Source: Phoronis australis
Taxonomy: Eukaryota > Phoronida > Phoronidae
Direction of reading: 5' to 3'
Assembly: GCA_002633005.1 (NCBI GenBank)
Contig: NMRA01000103.1
Span: 1-64,000 of the forward strand
Length of the DNA: 64,000 bases
The position numbers and the translations under genes were made by a program. Below, in pieces: positions 1-10,600 of the stretch; the first letter of the stretch is position 1; the number at the start of each line of letters is the position of its first letter. The notes beneath the pieces were generated by a model. The model did no database searches and was not told where the DNA came from. It saw only the letters and a list, made by a program, of their open reading frames with translations.

Positions 1-12
1 CTCCTGCAATTC

Positions 13-42
13 AAATTACGCTCGTAATTACGAGCGTAATTT
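13..42. repeat. Perfect 30-bp palindrome
   Basis: The 15-base half ending CTCGTAA is followed directly by its exact reverse complement. There is no spacer, so it could form a cruciform or be the junction of two inverted repeat ends. No gene is near it. Confidence 0.85.
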
Positions 43-2093
43 TACGGCGACACTTTCCCCTCAACGGCCCACCATAGGTATCGCATGGGCTCGTTTAGTA
101 TGACGTCATTTTGACTTGTTCGATCCAGTCAAATGCCAAAATTAAAACATTATGACTAAATAACTCAAAATCCACAATGGGGCTTGACCGGGACAATTTT
201 AATACTTTACCTCAGGCAAGTAATACTATAGCGGCGCACACCACTAATCCAAATAATGACGTAATCATTGCAAAATGAGTCACTAACATGCCGCCAGGAT
301 TCTGAATGGGAAAAATAAGTGGTTTGATATTTTTGACAATTTGATGTGACTGTTCATTTCTATTCCCACTTTCGGTCCATCTCGTAGCCATAGTGTTGGG
401 CACGCCGTCCACTTGACAATCGTATTCCTCGGCCGCCTATATGACGTTGAGAATGAGATGGCCGGTATAGCGACTCTACACGTACTAGCAAGCCTAATAG
501 TCTATAAGTTGTATTGCCATTCAAACATAGGTCTAACAATCCTACACCAGGAACAAGTACCCCTGTTTTAATCGTATGTGTAGTGAAATTAATCCGCTAC
601 GAAAGGAAAAAATAACCCGCAGTGCTGTAGCGCGGGGCCGCGGCGCAGCCAACCACCTTTTCGCTTTTCAATGTAGGCCTAGCGCCTACTACCCCACCGT
701 AAGCTACGGTGTAGCTGGTCGTAAGTGCGCGTAGTTGCAGCCAACCACCTTTTTACATTTTATCGTTACAACCACCTTTTTCATGAACGGAGCGTCTACG
801 CGCTGTAAGTGACGGTATATAGTGGTGCGTTTAGTCTCGATACGATAGCTTACGGCATCAATGCCCTACGCTGACAACAGCATTGTTGTCGAACATTTCG
901 GCGCGCGAGATCACCTGCAGGCATATGCTCGCCAAGTAATGGAATTTTTATGAATATTTCAAGACAAAGACTGAAATAGTTGGTGACGGTGACACACCAT
1001 AGTGGATAAAGAGAGTGGCGAAGGGCCCCCGGCCGAGGACACACCCCGCGGACGACTAAAGTCGTCGTCAGCATATCGTTTCTGGGAGTTACGCTCCTAT
1101 TTTCCTTTATAATTGTGCATAGGGCCCCTTCAGAGACCGCTTGAGAAATGCACGCGGACCTGCCTTCAAATATGTGTTGTTGTACCCTCTTACATTGAAG
1201 ATCCGCCACTGTAAATACCCACTCGTGAGTAAAAAATGGACCTATATCTTTGTGAATCTGGTTTTTACGAGTTCAATGCACTTTTAAAATTCAGCGCTCA
1301 CGGCGATACGATGGGCTTTGGGCGCTTATACCACTTACCTCTAATCAGCGTTCTGTAGGCACAACAACCTCGCGCAAAAGCAAATAAGGCTGACAAAGAT
1401 ATCACCCTGTGTGCTGCACTTGCGAAACGCTTGGTAACATTAGGTTTGTTTCTTGAGAAAATTTTGCGTTTGTGATTAGCTGCGCTCATATAGTGCCCTC
1501 AGTACTGTGTTGCTAATGCCGCAGCGTGATTACCGTCAAATATCACACCTGTAGCTGATGTCACGTGACCAAATGACCTCTATGTGACCTATTTTAGCCT
1601 GAATTTGTTTGACGATTGCCGGATATTGAAGCGGTTGACACTCAGTTCAGGTAAGTTAGTTTGCGTTTCTTTCGAGGACAGGACTTGTGCAGGTATTTCA
1701 AAAACGGCGAACGAGCTCCATTTCTTTACCGGAATTAAACCATGCTGTGCGTTCTGGCCACCCTGGATGGGAGATATCTCGGTGATCTTTGACAGTGCTT
1801 CATCAGTCGGCATCTGTTCGACGGGACAGGTCATTGACTGAAGCGGCTAGCTGAGGTGGACCTCAGTCGTCGGAAAAGACCATTGTTATATCAGGCTCCA
1901 AAGCTATTGTGCAAGCATATCCATTAGTGACCATTTGAAGATAAGTCCATTTTAAACGGCATAAAAGCGCCATTAAACCCAATGTTTTTAGTCTTCCACA
2001 AAACTAGTAAATTTTTATTTTGTCGTGATCTTGGGACGCTTGTACTGCTTCTCATTGTGAGTACGTTCTTTAGTTACGTGAGCTTAGTAAGAC
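43..2093. other. Non-coding stretch, nothing recognised
   Basis: Only short ORFs without recognisable domains are seen on either strand. A short phrase, AGCCAACCACCTTTT, recurs near 648 and 738 (partial copy near 770), so part of 600-790 is a degenerate direct repeat. I see no promoter, RNA gene or exon that I can support. Confidence 0.5.
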
Positions 2094-2174
2094 CACAGGC
2101 GTCCTCAGCTTCTGACCGTCCCCAATACACTATATAATATATGGGGACGCGATCAGAAGCTGAGGACGCCTGTG
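2094..2174. repeat. 81-nt hairpin (near-perfect inverted repeat)
   Basis: The left arm starts CACAGGCGTCCTCAGCTTCT and the right arm is its reverse complement. The arms match perfectly for 22 bases, then continue with a small bulge through a TCCCC/GGGGA block to a short AT-rich loop. The size and shape resemble either a miniature foldback element or a small-RNA precursor. No conserved mature sequence is recognised, so the function is open. Confidence 0.8.
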
Positions 2175-3624
2175 TCGAGAGAGACTACTAACCGAATTCT
2201 TTCCCAAGGCTAGAAGTCATTTTGACGAAGGAACAATGTGATACCCGTTTCATATCGACCTGAGTTAAAACTGTGGGAGTGAAAGCTTCTAATATCTCTC
2301 TTGTTATTCAGTGACATGCAGTGTCATGCCAACTCTTGTCTCTGGATACGTTATGTACAACTACTTAGTAGTGCTGATCGAGTGTTCGGTACTGCAGTTC
2401 TCTACTCGGCTCAGGTCAGGAAAATGCAGTGTATGAGGAAGATAATTGTGAAACTGCGTTCTGTCTGTCAGTGTTGCATGTCTCCAGTCACATAGCATTG
2501 AGACGGTAGCAGGATCAGACAAGGAAAATCGGATGACATAACAGCAGCGTTATGACGTAACATACCTTCAGCGGAATAAAGCGCTGAACAAGCTAAACAT
2601 CGCCATTATATATCGTTGTCGCTATGCGGCCATCCAAAGCTTCGCTCCCATGCAGTTCCATGGTGCAGAAAAAGGCCGCAATTCGGTTGGACGCAATCAC
2701 GATTTGCCACAATCACGATTTGTAACGGTCACGATTTGTAACGGTCACGATTTGACACTCCGTGAATCTCTCATTTCCAAGATGAGCAATTAGTAGGCTA
2801 CTGAGGTCTGACTCAAACTGAATGCCACTTCAACCCTCTATAATATCAGATAGTTTATTCCAGTAAACTTCAGCGGCCTGATTTACTGTTCGGTACTGTC
2901 TACACTTCAGTTATAATTCTTAGTTCAATTAGGAAGTGGGTAACATTCGAACAATCGTTTATATGTAACATTGAAAACGGTCATCTTTTATGAGATGACT
3001 TCGTTTGAGACTATAGTACTGAGCATAGGGTTGAAAGGGGCTAGTTCCCTGACCCAAGGCAGCTCGATCCGTACCTGCCTGGACTCTCAACCTCCTGTAC
3101 ATCTCAAACCATAGACACACTAGGCCTACTTGTGGAACATACATTGTAAATGCATGCATGTAAAAATAAACACAATCGTCAGTGACCCCAATAAGTAGTC
3201 ACAACGCTACATATCAAACGGTCGAGATGTGGCGTCATCATGAAGGTTTACAGTTCTCGCTCACTGCCAAACCATCTTCTTCATTGTATTAACGGCGCAG
3301 CCAACAACACTTGTGAGACCGTCTACCTAGAACTGGAAAAACAACATCTCGTGGAAGTCTACGATATTTCGTGAGTCCGCACAAAAATAGTCGACAAAGG
3401 CGTTACGAGAAACTTAAAGCAGGATAGATTATCAGAAGCAGAAATATTCAATGTCCGATATTACAAGATAATATTCTTCTTTCGTCTTGAAATTTCACCT
3501 CTGGTTGCACGAGATAATCTGACTGGAGGTAATGCTTTAGTGTTGCTTTACTCAGTAGTAAGTTGGATAGGGAGCGACCCTTTACGGGGACACTTAACTG
3601 GTAAATTGCTGATACCGCCCTTGC
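2175..3624. other. Non-coding stretch with a short CACGATTTG repeat
   Basis: Four spaced copies of CACGATTTG lie between about 2697 and 2755. Otherwise I see only short random-looking ORFs and no splice-bounded coding segment. Confidence 0.45.
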
Positions 3625-4310
3625 CGATGACATCCTAGATCCGCCATGCAGTGTGTGATACATGCGTGCACCCAGCCTAAACAATGGGGCGGATGGGGGG
3701 GGGGGGCTCGAATTGAGAATGTGGACCTTTTGCTAAAAAAACGGGGTACGTTCAGAGCTATGAATTGTGCATTCGCCGAATTTTGGCAGTTCCTGCCTTT
3801 TTAGAGGATTTTTCTTGTTTTCTACGTTTTCGGACTTTTTGTTTCTCTGAGCCCCCCCTAGGTGAGCGCATGTGATACAAAACTAGTAGTAACAAAAGAC
3901 TGTCCATACCATATGTTTTTAACATTCTAGATCCGCCATGCAGTGTGTGATACAAAAACAGTAGTAATAAAAGAGTGTCCATAACTACTACATGTTTTAT
4001 CACATTTGTTTTAGGCCAGAACAGAAGCACGAACTTTAAAATTAGCGCATATAGTGAATAACGACACATATATCCAACGTTTCAGTTTATTATTTTAAAC
4101 CATTCTCAAGGAAACAGTGCATTTTGACGTGTACCCGTAAAGTCTGTTCTCCACCTGTGTCGCCTGTTTGAGTATGTGAACTGTTTCCTTGAGAATGGTT
4201 TAAAGTAATAAGCCGAAACGTTGGATAAATATTCACTTACGCGCTAATTTTAAAGTTCGTACTAGATGCTTGTGACATCCTAGATCCGCCATGCAGTGTG
4301 TGATACAAGA
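3625..4310. repeat. Foldback repeat with three direct copies of a 3-prime unit
   Basis: A segment containing TAGATCCGCCATGCAGTGTG occurs three times (about 3632, 3929 and 4281), each followed by GTGATACA. Between them, about 4028-4120 and 4170-4262 form a long inverted repeat: the left arm (ACTTTAAAATTAGCGC then CCAACGTTTC then CCATTCTCAAGGAAACAG) returns reversed and complemented on the right. This combination suggests a mobile foldback element or nested copies of one. No coding capacity is seen. Confidence 0.7.
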
Positions 4311-6107
4311 CTAATGATAACAAAGCTTTCCATAACTACAATATGGTTTTCGAAAGCACAACTGGGATGCAGTTGAAGAACTCTTAGTTAACGTCTTGTC
4401 ACACCCACAACGCGCCGCCACATTATACCGAATTCAAAATGCGAACGAAGAGTGCGGAACTATTTTTACACTCATATTCCCGACGAATTCATGTGAGGAT
4501 GTCCTCAATTGCCATAACGAAATGCAGTGTAAAAAAATCCTGCTTTCTCACGTGGCCGAACCAATAGTGGGGCGGCTCATTCATGGCTCATGAAACAGGA
4601 TGGAGGAAGGCGAAAACGGGAACTTCGACAAAAGCGTACCTCGATTGGGACACCGTCCACGGGACCCTCACTTAAATTGTAGGCCTGCATCGGTTAATCT
4701 GCTCACAGTTGTTTTTTCCGTTTTCAGTTTCGTTCGGAAAACCAATTTGGTGTGAGAGGGCGCAGCTATCACCTGTGCAAAGAAACACTTGACCTAAGGG
4801 TTTCCACAAACCGTTACAGTTTTTTTCCACTTACTGTTATCGTCTTTCGAAAACTCTTAATTGTTGAAAAATTAATTTTGCGCGCAGCCGTTCAAACACA
4901 TTCACTGATGTTTCTATTTCAGCAATATCTTATGTGCGATTTTTGTCTCTCACAGTAATTCATAGAACGAGCCACTAGGCTTACGATCCTTATTAATTAG
5001 GGTAAGATCTCTGTAGTGTCTGAACATGGCATCAGTTATGGCTGACAGGTGAACTTTAATTTTCTCAACTTTTCACAAAAGATCTATGGCACTGAATTAA
5101 GTCTTTAAGCCGTGTTGCACCATAGCTACCACCATACAATATTTTGAAAAGTCATGAATATTAACAGTAACCAGCTCCAAAAATATTCAAATGCCGCCGT
5201 AGTCTTCAAAGTTTGAACTGTTCATGTACATTCGAAGAACTCGCCCCAAGTCTGAGATTTTGTTGGAGGCTATATACTTCTGGAAGTTACTAGCTTTTGA
5301 CCTGATTCACAAAAAACGTTGCGTCTTTGTGATTTTATTAGAAATCGACAGTTCGTGACGTTGTCTGTCAGACTTTCGCTGAAGTCAGTGCCGGTGTCTT
5401 GTCCATTTAAATAGGGCAATTCTCCACTTGTTTCGCACAAAAGTCATTGCCCGTTAACTGAGTCGCTAGTCAATTCTATTCTGCGCTTCTGGTAAGTTCT
5501 GTTCAGTTCTTCTCTCGCCGAGAATGTCACTTTAAATTGGTTACTATAAAACTTCTAAAATTTTCCTGAGTCTTGCGTAAAGCAATAACGAAATGTTCTT
5601 TGCACTTCTAAATACAGGGAACAACGGAGACGTTAACGTAAACCTCATGCCTAGTGGTTTAAATTTAGACCAAAGGGTACATGTATATTACGTAAGCCTA
5701 CATTTTTATGGACACACAAACGATATTTTGCTATTTTGACATTCACTCTATAAAGGTCCAGAGCCTACACGTATGCGTGTATTGTTGCAGGAACAGAGGG
5801 AATCGTTTGCCTCCTGATGTTACTCTGCTGCGAATTTCGGTTTTGACCATAAAATCTACATGTAGTTGTCATTCAAGATGCATCCGCATTATGTACTGTA
5901 TGTGCGTGCGTGCGTGCGTGTGTGTGCGCGCGCGTGTTTGTAGGAGTGTTTATGCATGTGTGCGTTCTTTGGGGTCATTTGTCCGGGCGTCCAGGATCTG
6001 CTGCTATATCTCCTAGACTGGCCCTGGTAGGATAGTGAAATTCGTGTTCCTGTGAGCTGATGACAAATGATTCATTTTACTTATTTTGTATTCTGCATCT
6101 GTTACTT
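4311..6107. other. Non-coding stretch, nothing recognised
   Basis: No splice-bounded coding exon, RNA gene or transposon end is recognised. A short GTGC/GTGT-rich simple repeat lies at about 5903-5937. Confidence 0.45.
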
Positions 6108-6205
6108 GTAATTGTATTCTGTCATAATAAATAACCTTATATCGCCTACCTTGGTCTCCTTTTCATCTTTGGTAACGGCGACGCACGTATCATTTATATA
6201 TATGT
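6108..6205 (+). mobile_element. LTR-like 3-prime end fragment (copy 1)
   Basis: About 95 bases from CATAATAAATAACC through TGGTCTCCTTTTCATC to GACGCACGTATCATTTAT match the segment at about 29870-29956 with few changes. Both carry AATAAA a short way before the conserved end, as in the R/U5 part of an LTR. The fragment is too short for a family assignment. Confidence 0.45.
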
Positions 6206-6329
6206 CGGTCATAACAGACGACACTTTCGGACTTATCTGAATTCAGCTGCGCGTCCTAGTGCCAATATCAGAATTTTACGTTTGCCCCTGTGTCTTCGAA
6301 GTTCCTCGACGTTTTTTTGTACGGATAAA

Positions 6330-6960
6330 TCGTTTTTTGCATCATTTAGTGGCCATTGTTACAATTGGCTTTTGGCGTCGGTCGTCAGAGAATTATCATA
6401 TAAAATTTGGCAGACGTGTTTCTACTGAGAAGAGCACGACAACCGTCAATTTTGGGACAACTTCGACTACACTGGTGCCCTTAGTTTTTTAGCGTTCGCA
6501 GGTGTATCTCTTAGCTCCTTGCTGGATCTTTGTGATGTCTATATGAACGTGACAACTGAGTGGTGATGGCTTTCAGAGAGATTCGACTACCACTGTGCCA
6601 CCTAGTGACAATTTTAATTTCTAAGTTATTTTCTGCGTCGAAGTTCCTTAGCAAATTTTCATGAAATTTGGCAAAGTAGTTTCTATGAATTTGACGATGT
6701 ATTGTACGCCACGTAATGGCTATTTTTTTATTTTTTTTTCGAGTCTGAGTTTTGAGGTCCGCCTCTCTTTTGGCCAAAACGTTCTAAGGGTCATTATGAA
6801 ATTAAAACTGGCAAGTGTGTTTTTACTGAGAAGTGCTTGGTACTGAGGCGCCCCCGAGGGGCAATTTTGTTCTTTTTGTTTGTGGCTCATGTATACAAAG
6901 TTCTTTGATGGATTTTCATGAAATCTAGCGTATAGTTTGTACTTTTTTATTTATGGATGG
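6330..6960 (-). repeat. Degenerate copy of the CCACTAG monomer repeat, reverse orientation
   Basis: Phrases such as CCACCTAGTGACAATTTTAA (about 6600) and TTTCATGAAATTTGGCAAAG (about 6660) are reverse-complement or diverged versions of phrases in the monomer arrays at 34-51 kb. It is older and more diverged than those arrays. Confidence 0.5.
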
Positions 6961-7347
6961 AAATTTATCAATTGAAATAACTTAGCGTATCATGGAGACG
7001 CTAAAACGTGGCCCGTTTCAGATGGGTTTGACCTATGACCTATGACCTATGCTGCACCCCCTAGTTACATTCTTATTGTTTTATCTTACATTTATTTCTT
7101 TGTCGTCCACCTTCCTACTCGCCTAGCTGCTTGAAGAACCATCATAAAAGATGGAAGTTGTGTTCCCATTGAGGGGAGCAATGCTGACTTGCTTTGCGTC
7201 CCGTACAGGCTGCTTTATGGGAACTGCTATTGTGCATATAGTTTAGACTTTTATCAGAACTATTTCTCATTTAGAAACAGTGAGGGAAATTAGGATTTAC
7301 AAACTAGCTCCATTATTTTTGAAAACGCATTTCAGGGTCTTGATTTA

Positions 7348-7662
7348 ATGCAGACCATGGACGTTGCCAACACCCAGATCGTCGAGGGCTACAAGAACTC
7401 ATCAACACTTACTCCGGACAGACATTGCGTCGACAGCTACAGAATCGCGACAACCGATGGCCGGGCCGGTCGCGATTTTACCGACATGCATTCTGCAGCC
7501 GTCATCGATCCCATCCCAGGGGAGAATCAAGCTCCAAGGCGGAACGCCGGCGAAAGTTACCGGTGGGCTACGACGGATGGTGATGGCGCTACAAAGTCAC
7601 ACACGGGAAGCATGTCTACGGTTCAAGGCTCTGAGTCCGGCCCCAGCTTAGGGGCATCCACA
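7348..7662 (+). CDS. BRICHOS gene, coding exon 1
   Basis: ATG at 7348; the exon probably begins at the TTTCAG acceptor a few bases earlier. It ends before GTAAGT in phase 0. The 105 residues are hydrophilic and rich in Ser, Thr, Asp and Gly. The phrases DSYRIATTDG (29-38) and ESYRWATTDG (69-78) show an internal duplication with a ~40-residue period. Confidence 0.75.
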
Positions 7663-10600
7663 GTAAGTTGGTACTGTCACTCTTGTACAGTAAACCGAAG
7701 TGCTGGGCAAAACTGTAATTCTTACCCTCACAGTTGCTGCAGGACTTATGAGATTTTCTCTGGGTGCCAAATTGTCCCTGGCTCAAATTACCAGTTCCCA
7801 CGAATTTTTATAACTTAGGGGCCCCCAGAAGCCTTAATCTGGCGATGGATTTTCTGTTCTGTCTTTAAAAACTTTGCACTTTGTTTTAGCCTCGAAGCTC
7901 GTAACATATGTGTTCCTCCGGTCTTATTTCCAACAATTGAAATGATGTTCACTACTTCACTTTTAACTTCTTGGTCCTTAAATTATTATATCTAGCTGTT
8001 AATTGCAATATGACCTTTTCTGTGATACAGTAGTCCATATAGCATCTTTTCGCCTTTTCGCTGTATCGTCATTGTCGGTTTCGTGGGCACTAGACGCTCA
8101 CGTCAGTGTGTGTGTGTTTGAAGCGCAAAAAGTCTGTGAAAGGTTGCCCTAGATTAGTTTATCATACTGCTTCCACGGGGTTCTTTTCTACGTACTTTAT
8201 AGGGAGGTGATGTATCACGCAATGAATGCAAAGATTAAAGCAATATCAAGGGTATCGCTGTCATAACACACCTTCCAAAATTTCATCACTAGTGTCATTT
8301 TTGTTCACATTGTGTGAATTTCTCTCCGTTAGGCGGGATTATTCGACGGCAGTAAGTCGTTCACCCTAGGCCTGGAACCCTGCGGTTGTACCAAATCGTG
8401 GATCTTGTGGGTGGTGTCGGGTATAGCGGGCGCTGCAGCTGGCTTGGTCCTAGGTCTCATCATTCACTTTTCCTACTATAATCCGATGATCAGCGACAAG
8501 ATGCAAAGAAATGTATGTATTGGCATTTTCAATGATTATAGCTAAACAATTTCGCTCAAATGAAACTTAATGAAAAATTGGGCCTATTCAAGGCTTGGCA
8601 TTTTTGTAATGTAAACAGTTCCATTTTGAGGTTCTTGTTCATTTAATAAGCATGTATGGCATAGTGTTGTTCATTTTCCTATATTCATTCAGTAACTACC
8701 TACGTCACAACAAACCTCCCTCTCACTAATTTTCAAAAGCAAATCAAAGTTTCCGTTAATTTTTGTGATCAGGCCTATGTGGCGGCAACTAGGAAAACGA
8801 ACAAATATTTCTCAAGTGTCCAACAACCTTAACTACATATCTGCCTGTAATGCCATTCTAATTCAATCCAAAAACTTTAGTTCATTTAACATTTTGATGG
8901 AACACGCACATGATTTCAATATTGCGGTGTAGCTGTGAAGTGTCGCACTCCTTGGTTTGATGGTGTTGAACCCTGTTTTGTTGAAGCAGATGGCTATTTT
9001 CTGCTTTTTAGGATTAAATTTGAATCATAGTCTTTGATTCGGATAACAAAAACCCCGAAGTCGCTTGTTCTTGCATTCTATAACGCTATTCGCGGATCAG
9101 TTTTTCTCCGTTGTTAAAGAATGCATCGACACATGAAGACTTTTTTGTAACGGAGTCGAAGACGATGATTGGTTTCGAAGCATAGCACACGGAATTTTGT
9201 TTTGAATTGTAGCTGTTTTCATTTTGTTGGGCAAACTCTGGTCCAGCAACTTTGATATTTGCTGAAAAGAAAACTTCATGTACACTTAATCTTCTGTCTC
9301 TTAAATTACATTTATGTATGTACGTATGTATGTATGTATGTTTGTTTGTATGTATGTATGTTTGTATGTATGTATTTATGTATGTATGTTTGTATGTATG
9401 TGTGTATGTATGTACGTATGTATGTATGTTTGAATGTATGTATGTATGTATGTTTGCATGTATGTATGCTTGAATGTATGTATGTATGTATGTTTGTTTG
9501 TATGTATGTATGTTTGTATGTATGTATGTTTGTATGTATGTATTTATGTATGTATGTTTGTATGTATGTGTGTATGTATGTACGTATGTATGTTTGAATG
9601 TATGTGTGTATGTATGTTTGCATGTATGTATGCTTAAATGTATGTATGTATGTATGCATGTATGTATCTATGTGTCTATGTATATATACCTGTGTAACCA
9701 GTTGCCCGTCTCACAGTTTGTTTGACATTTTATTGATCCATTCCTATTTATATTGCAAATCTTGAGTGTCTGTCTGTCTGCCTGTCCGTCGGCGTCTGTT
9801 TACGTAACGGTAATGCCAGTGCACACGTCTCCTTCAGCGTATCTATCATCTACCGCGAGACGCCGACATCAATCTGCCCGTGATGCTCGTTAACATCACG
9901 TACGATGACGTCAACACAGTTGTACAGGTTGTATGTAAGGAGAACGGACACTTTGACACAAACGACATTTTATTCGATTTTAAAAAGGTTAGTGTTTTGA
10001 TGATGTAATCATGTCCAAATGGAAGATTTCAAATGTTGTTATCATGGCTACATTTTTAAGATAATACTATCGTACATTGCATTTAAGTGTAAAGGTTTCT
10101 GTTTTGTTTTAATATAGTAATAAGTTGGCAACACTGGAGGCATTTTTGGGGTCTAATATCACAATAAGAGTGTTTCATGTTTTGTCCCCTAACTCCCCCT
10201 GGTGGCATGTTTTGTCTTTCACATGATGCCACATGATACTACTGCCTGGACACACATGATTGACGTGGTGATGTTTAGTGCAAACGGCCCATTTGCACTC
10301 ATAATGACAAACGGTCAAGAAATGTTCCAAACGTCAAGATTCGGTATCAGTAAAGCCGGACTCACACGTCGTGATTTTTGGCGGTTTGCTTTTGTACATC
10401 GAATGCGAAGGTATATCAATATCGCAGTTGAACGTTGAGACGGTTTCGCCACCTGGTGACAGACTTAACTGCCATCACTCCTTTTCTCCAGGGCTGGATC
10501 GTGAATAAGGACCGCTCCGTCAACTTATGTTTTCTCAGGAACATGGACAATGCGGATCTGATTTCGTATACGATTTTCAAAGACACAGCTCGTCATGGTG

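Noticed and set aside
850-1209. 119-residue minus ORF in the 5-prime region
   Set aside because: No family recognised, no splice or promoter support; likely chance in GC-richer sequence.
9252-9725. Long open frames on both strands rich in Tyr, Val, Cys, Met
   Set aside because: They are translations of the (TATG)n microsatellite.
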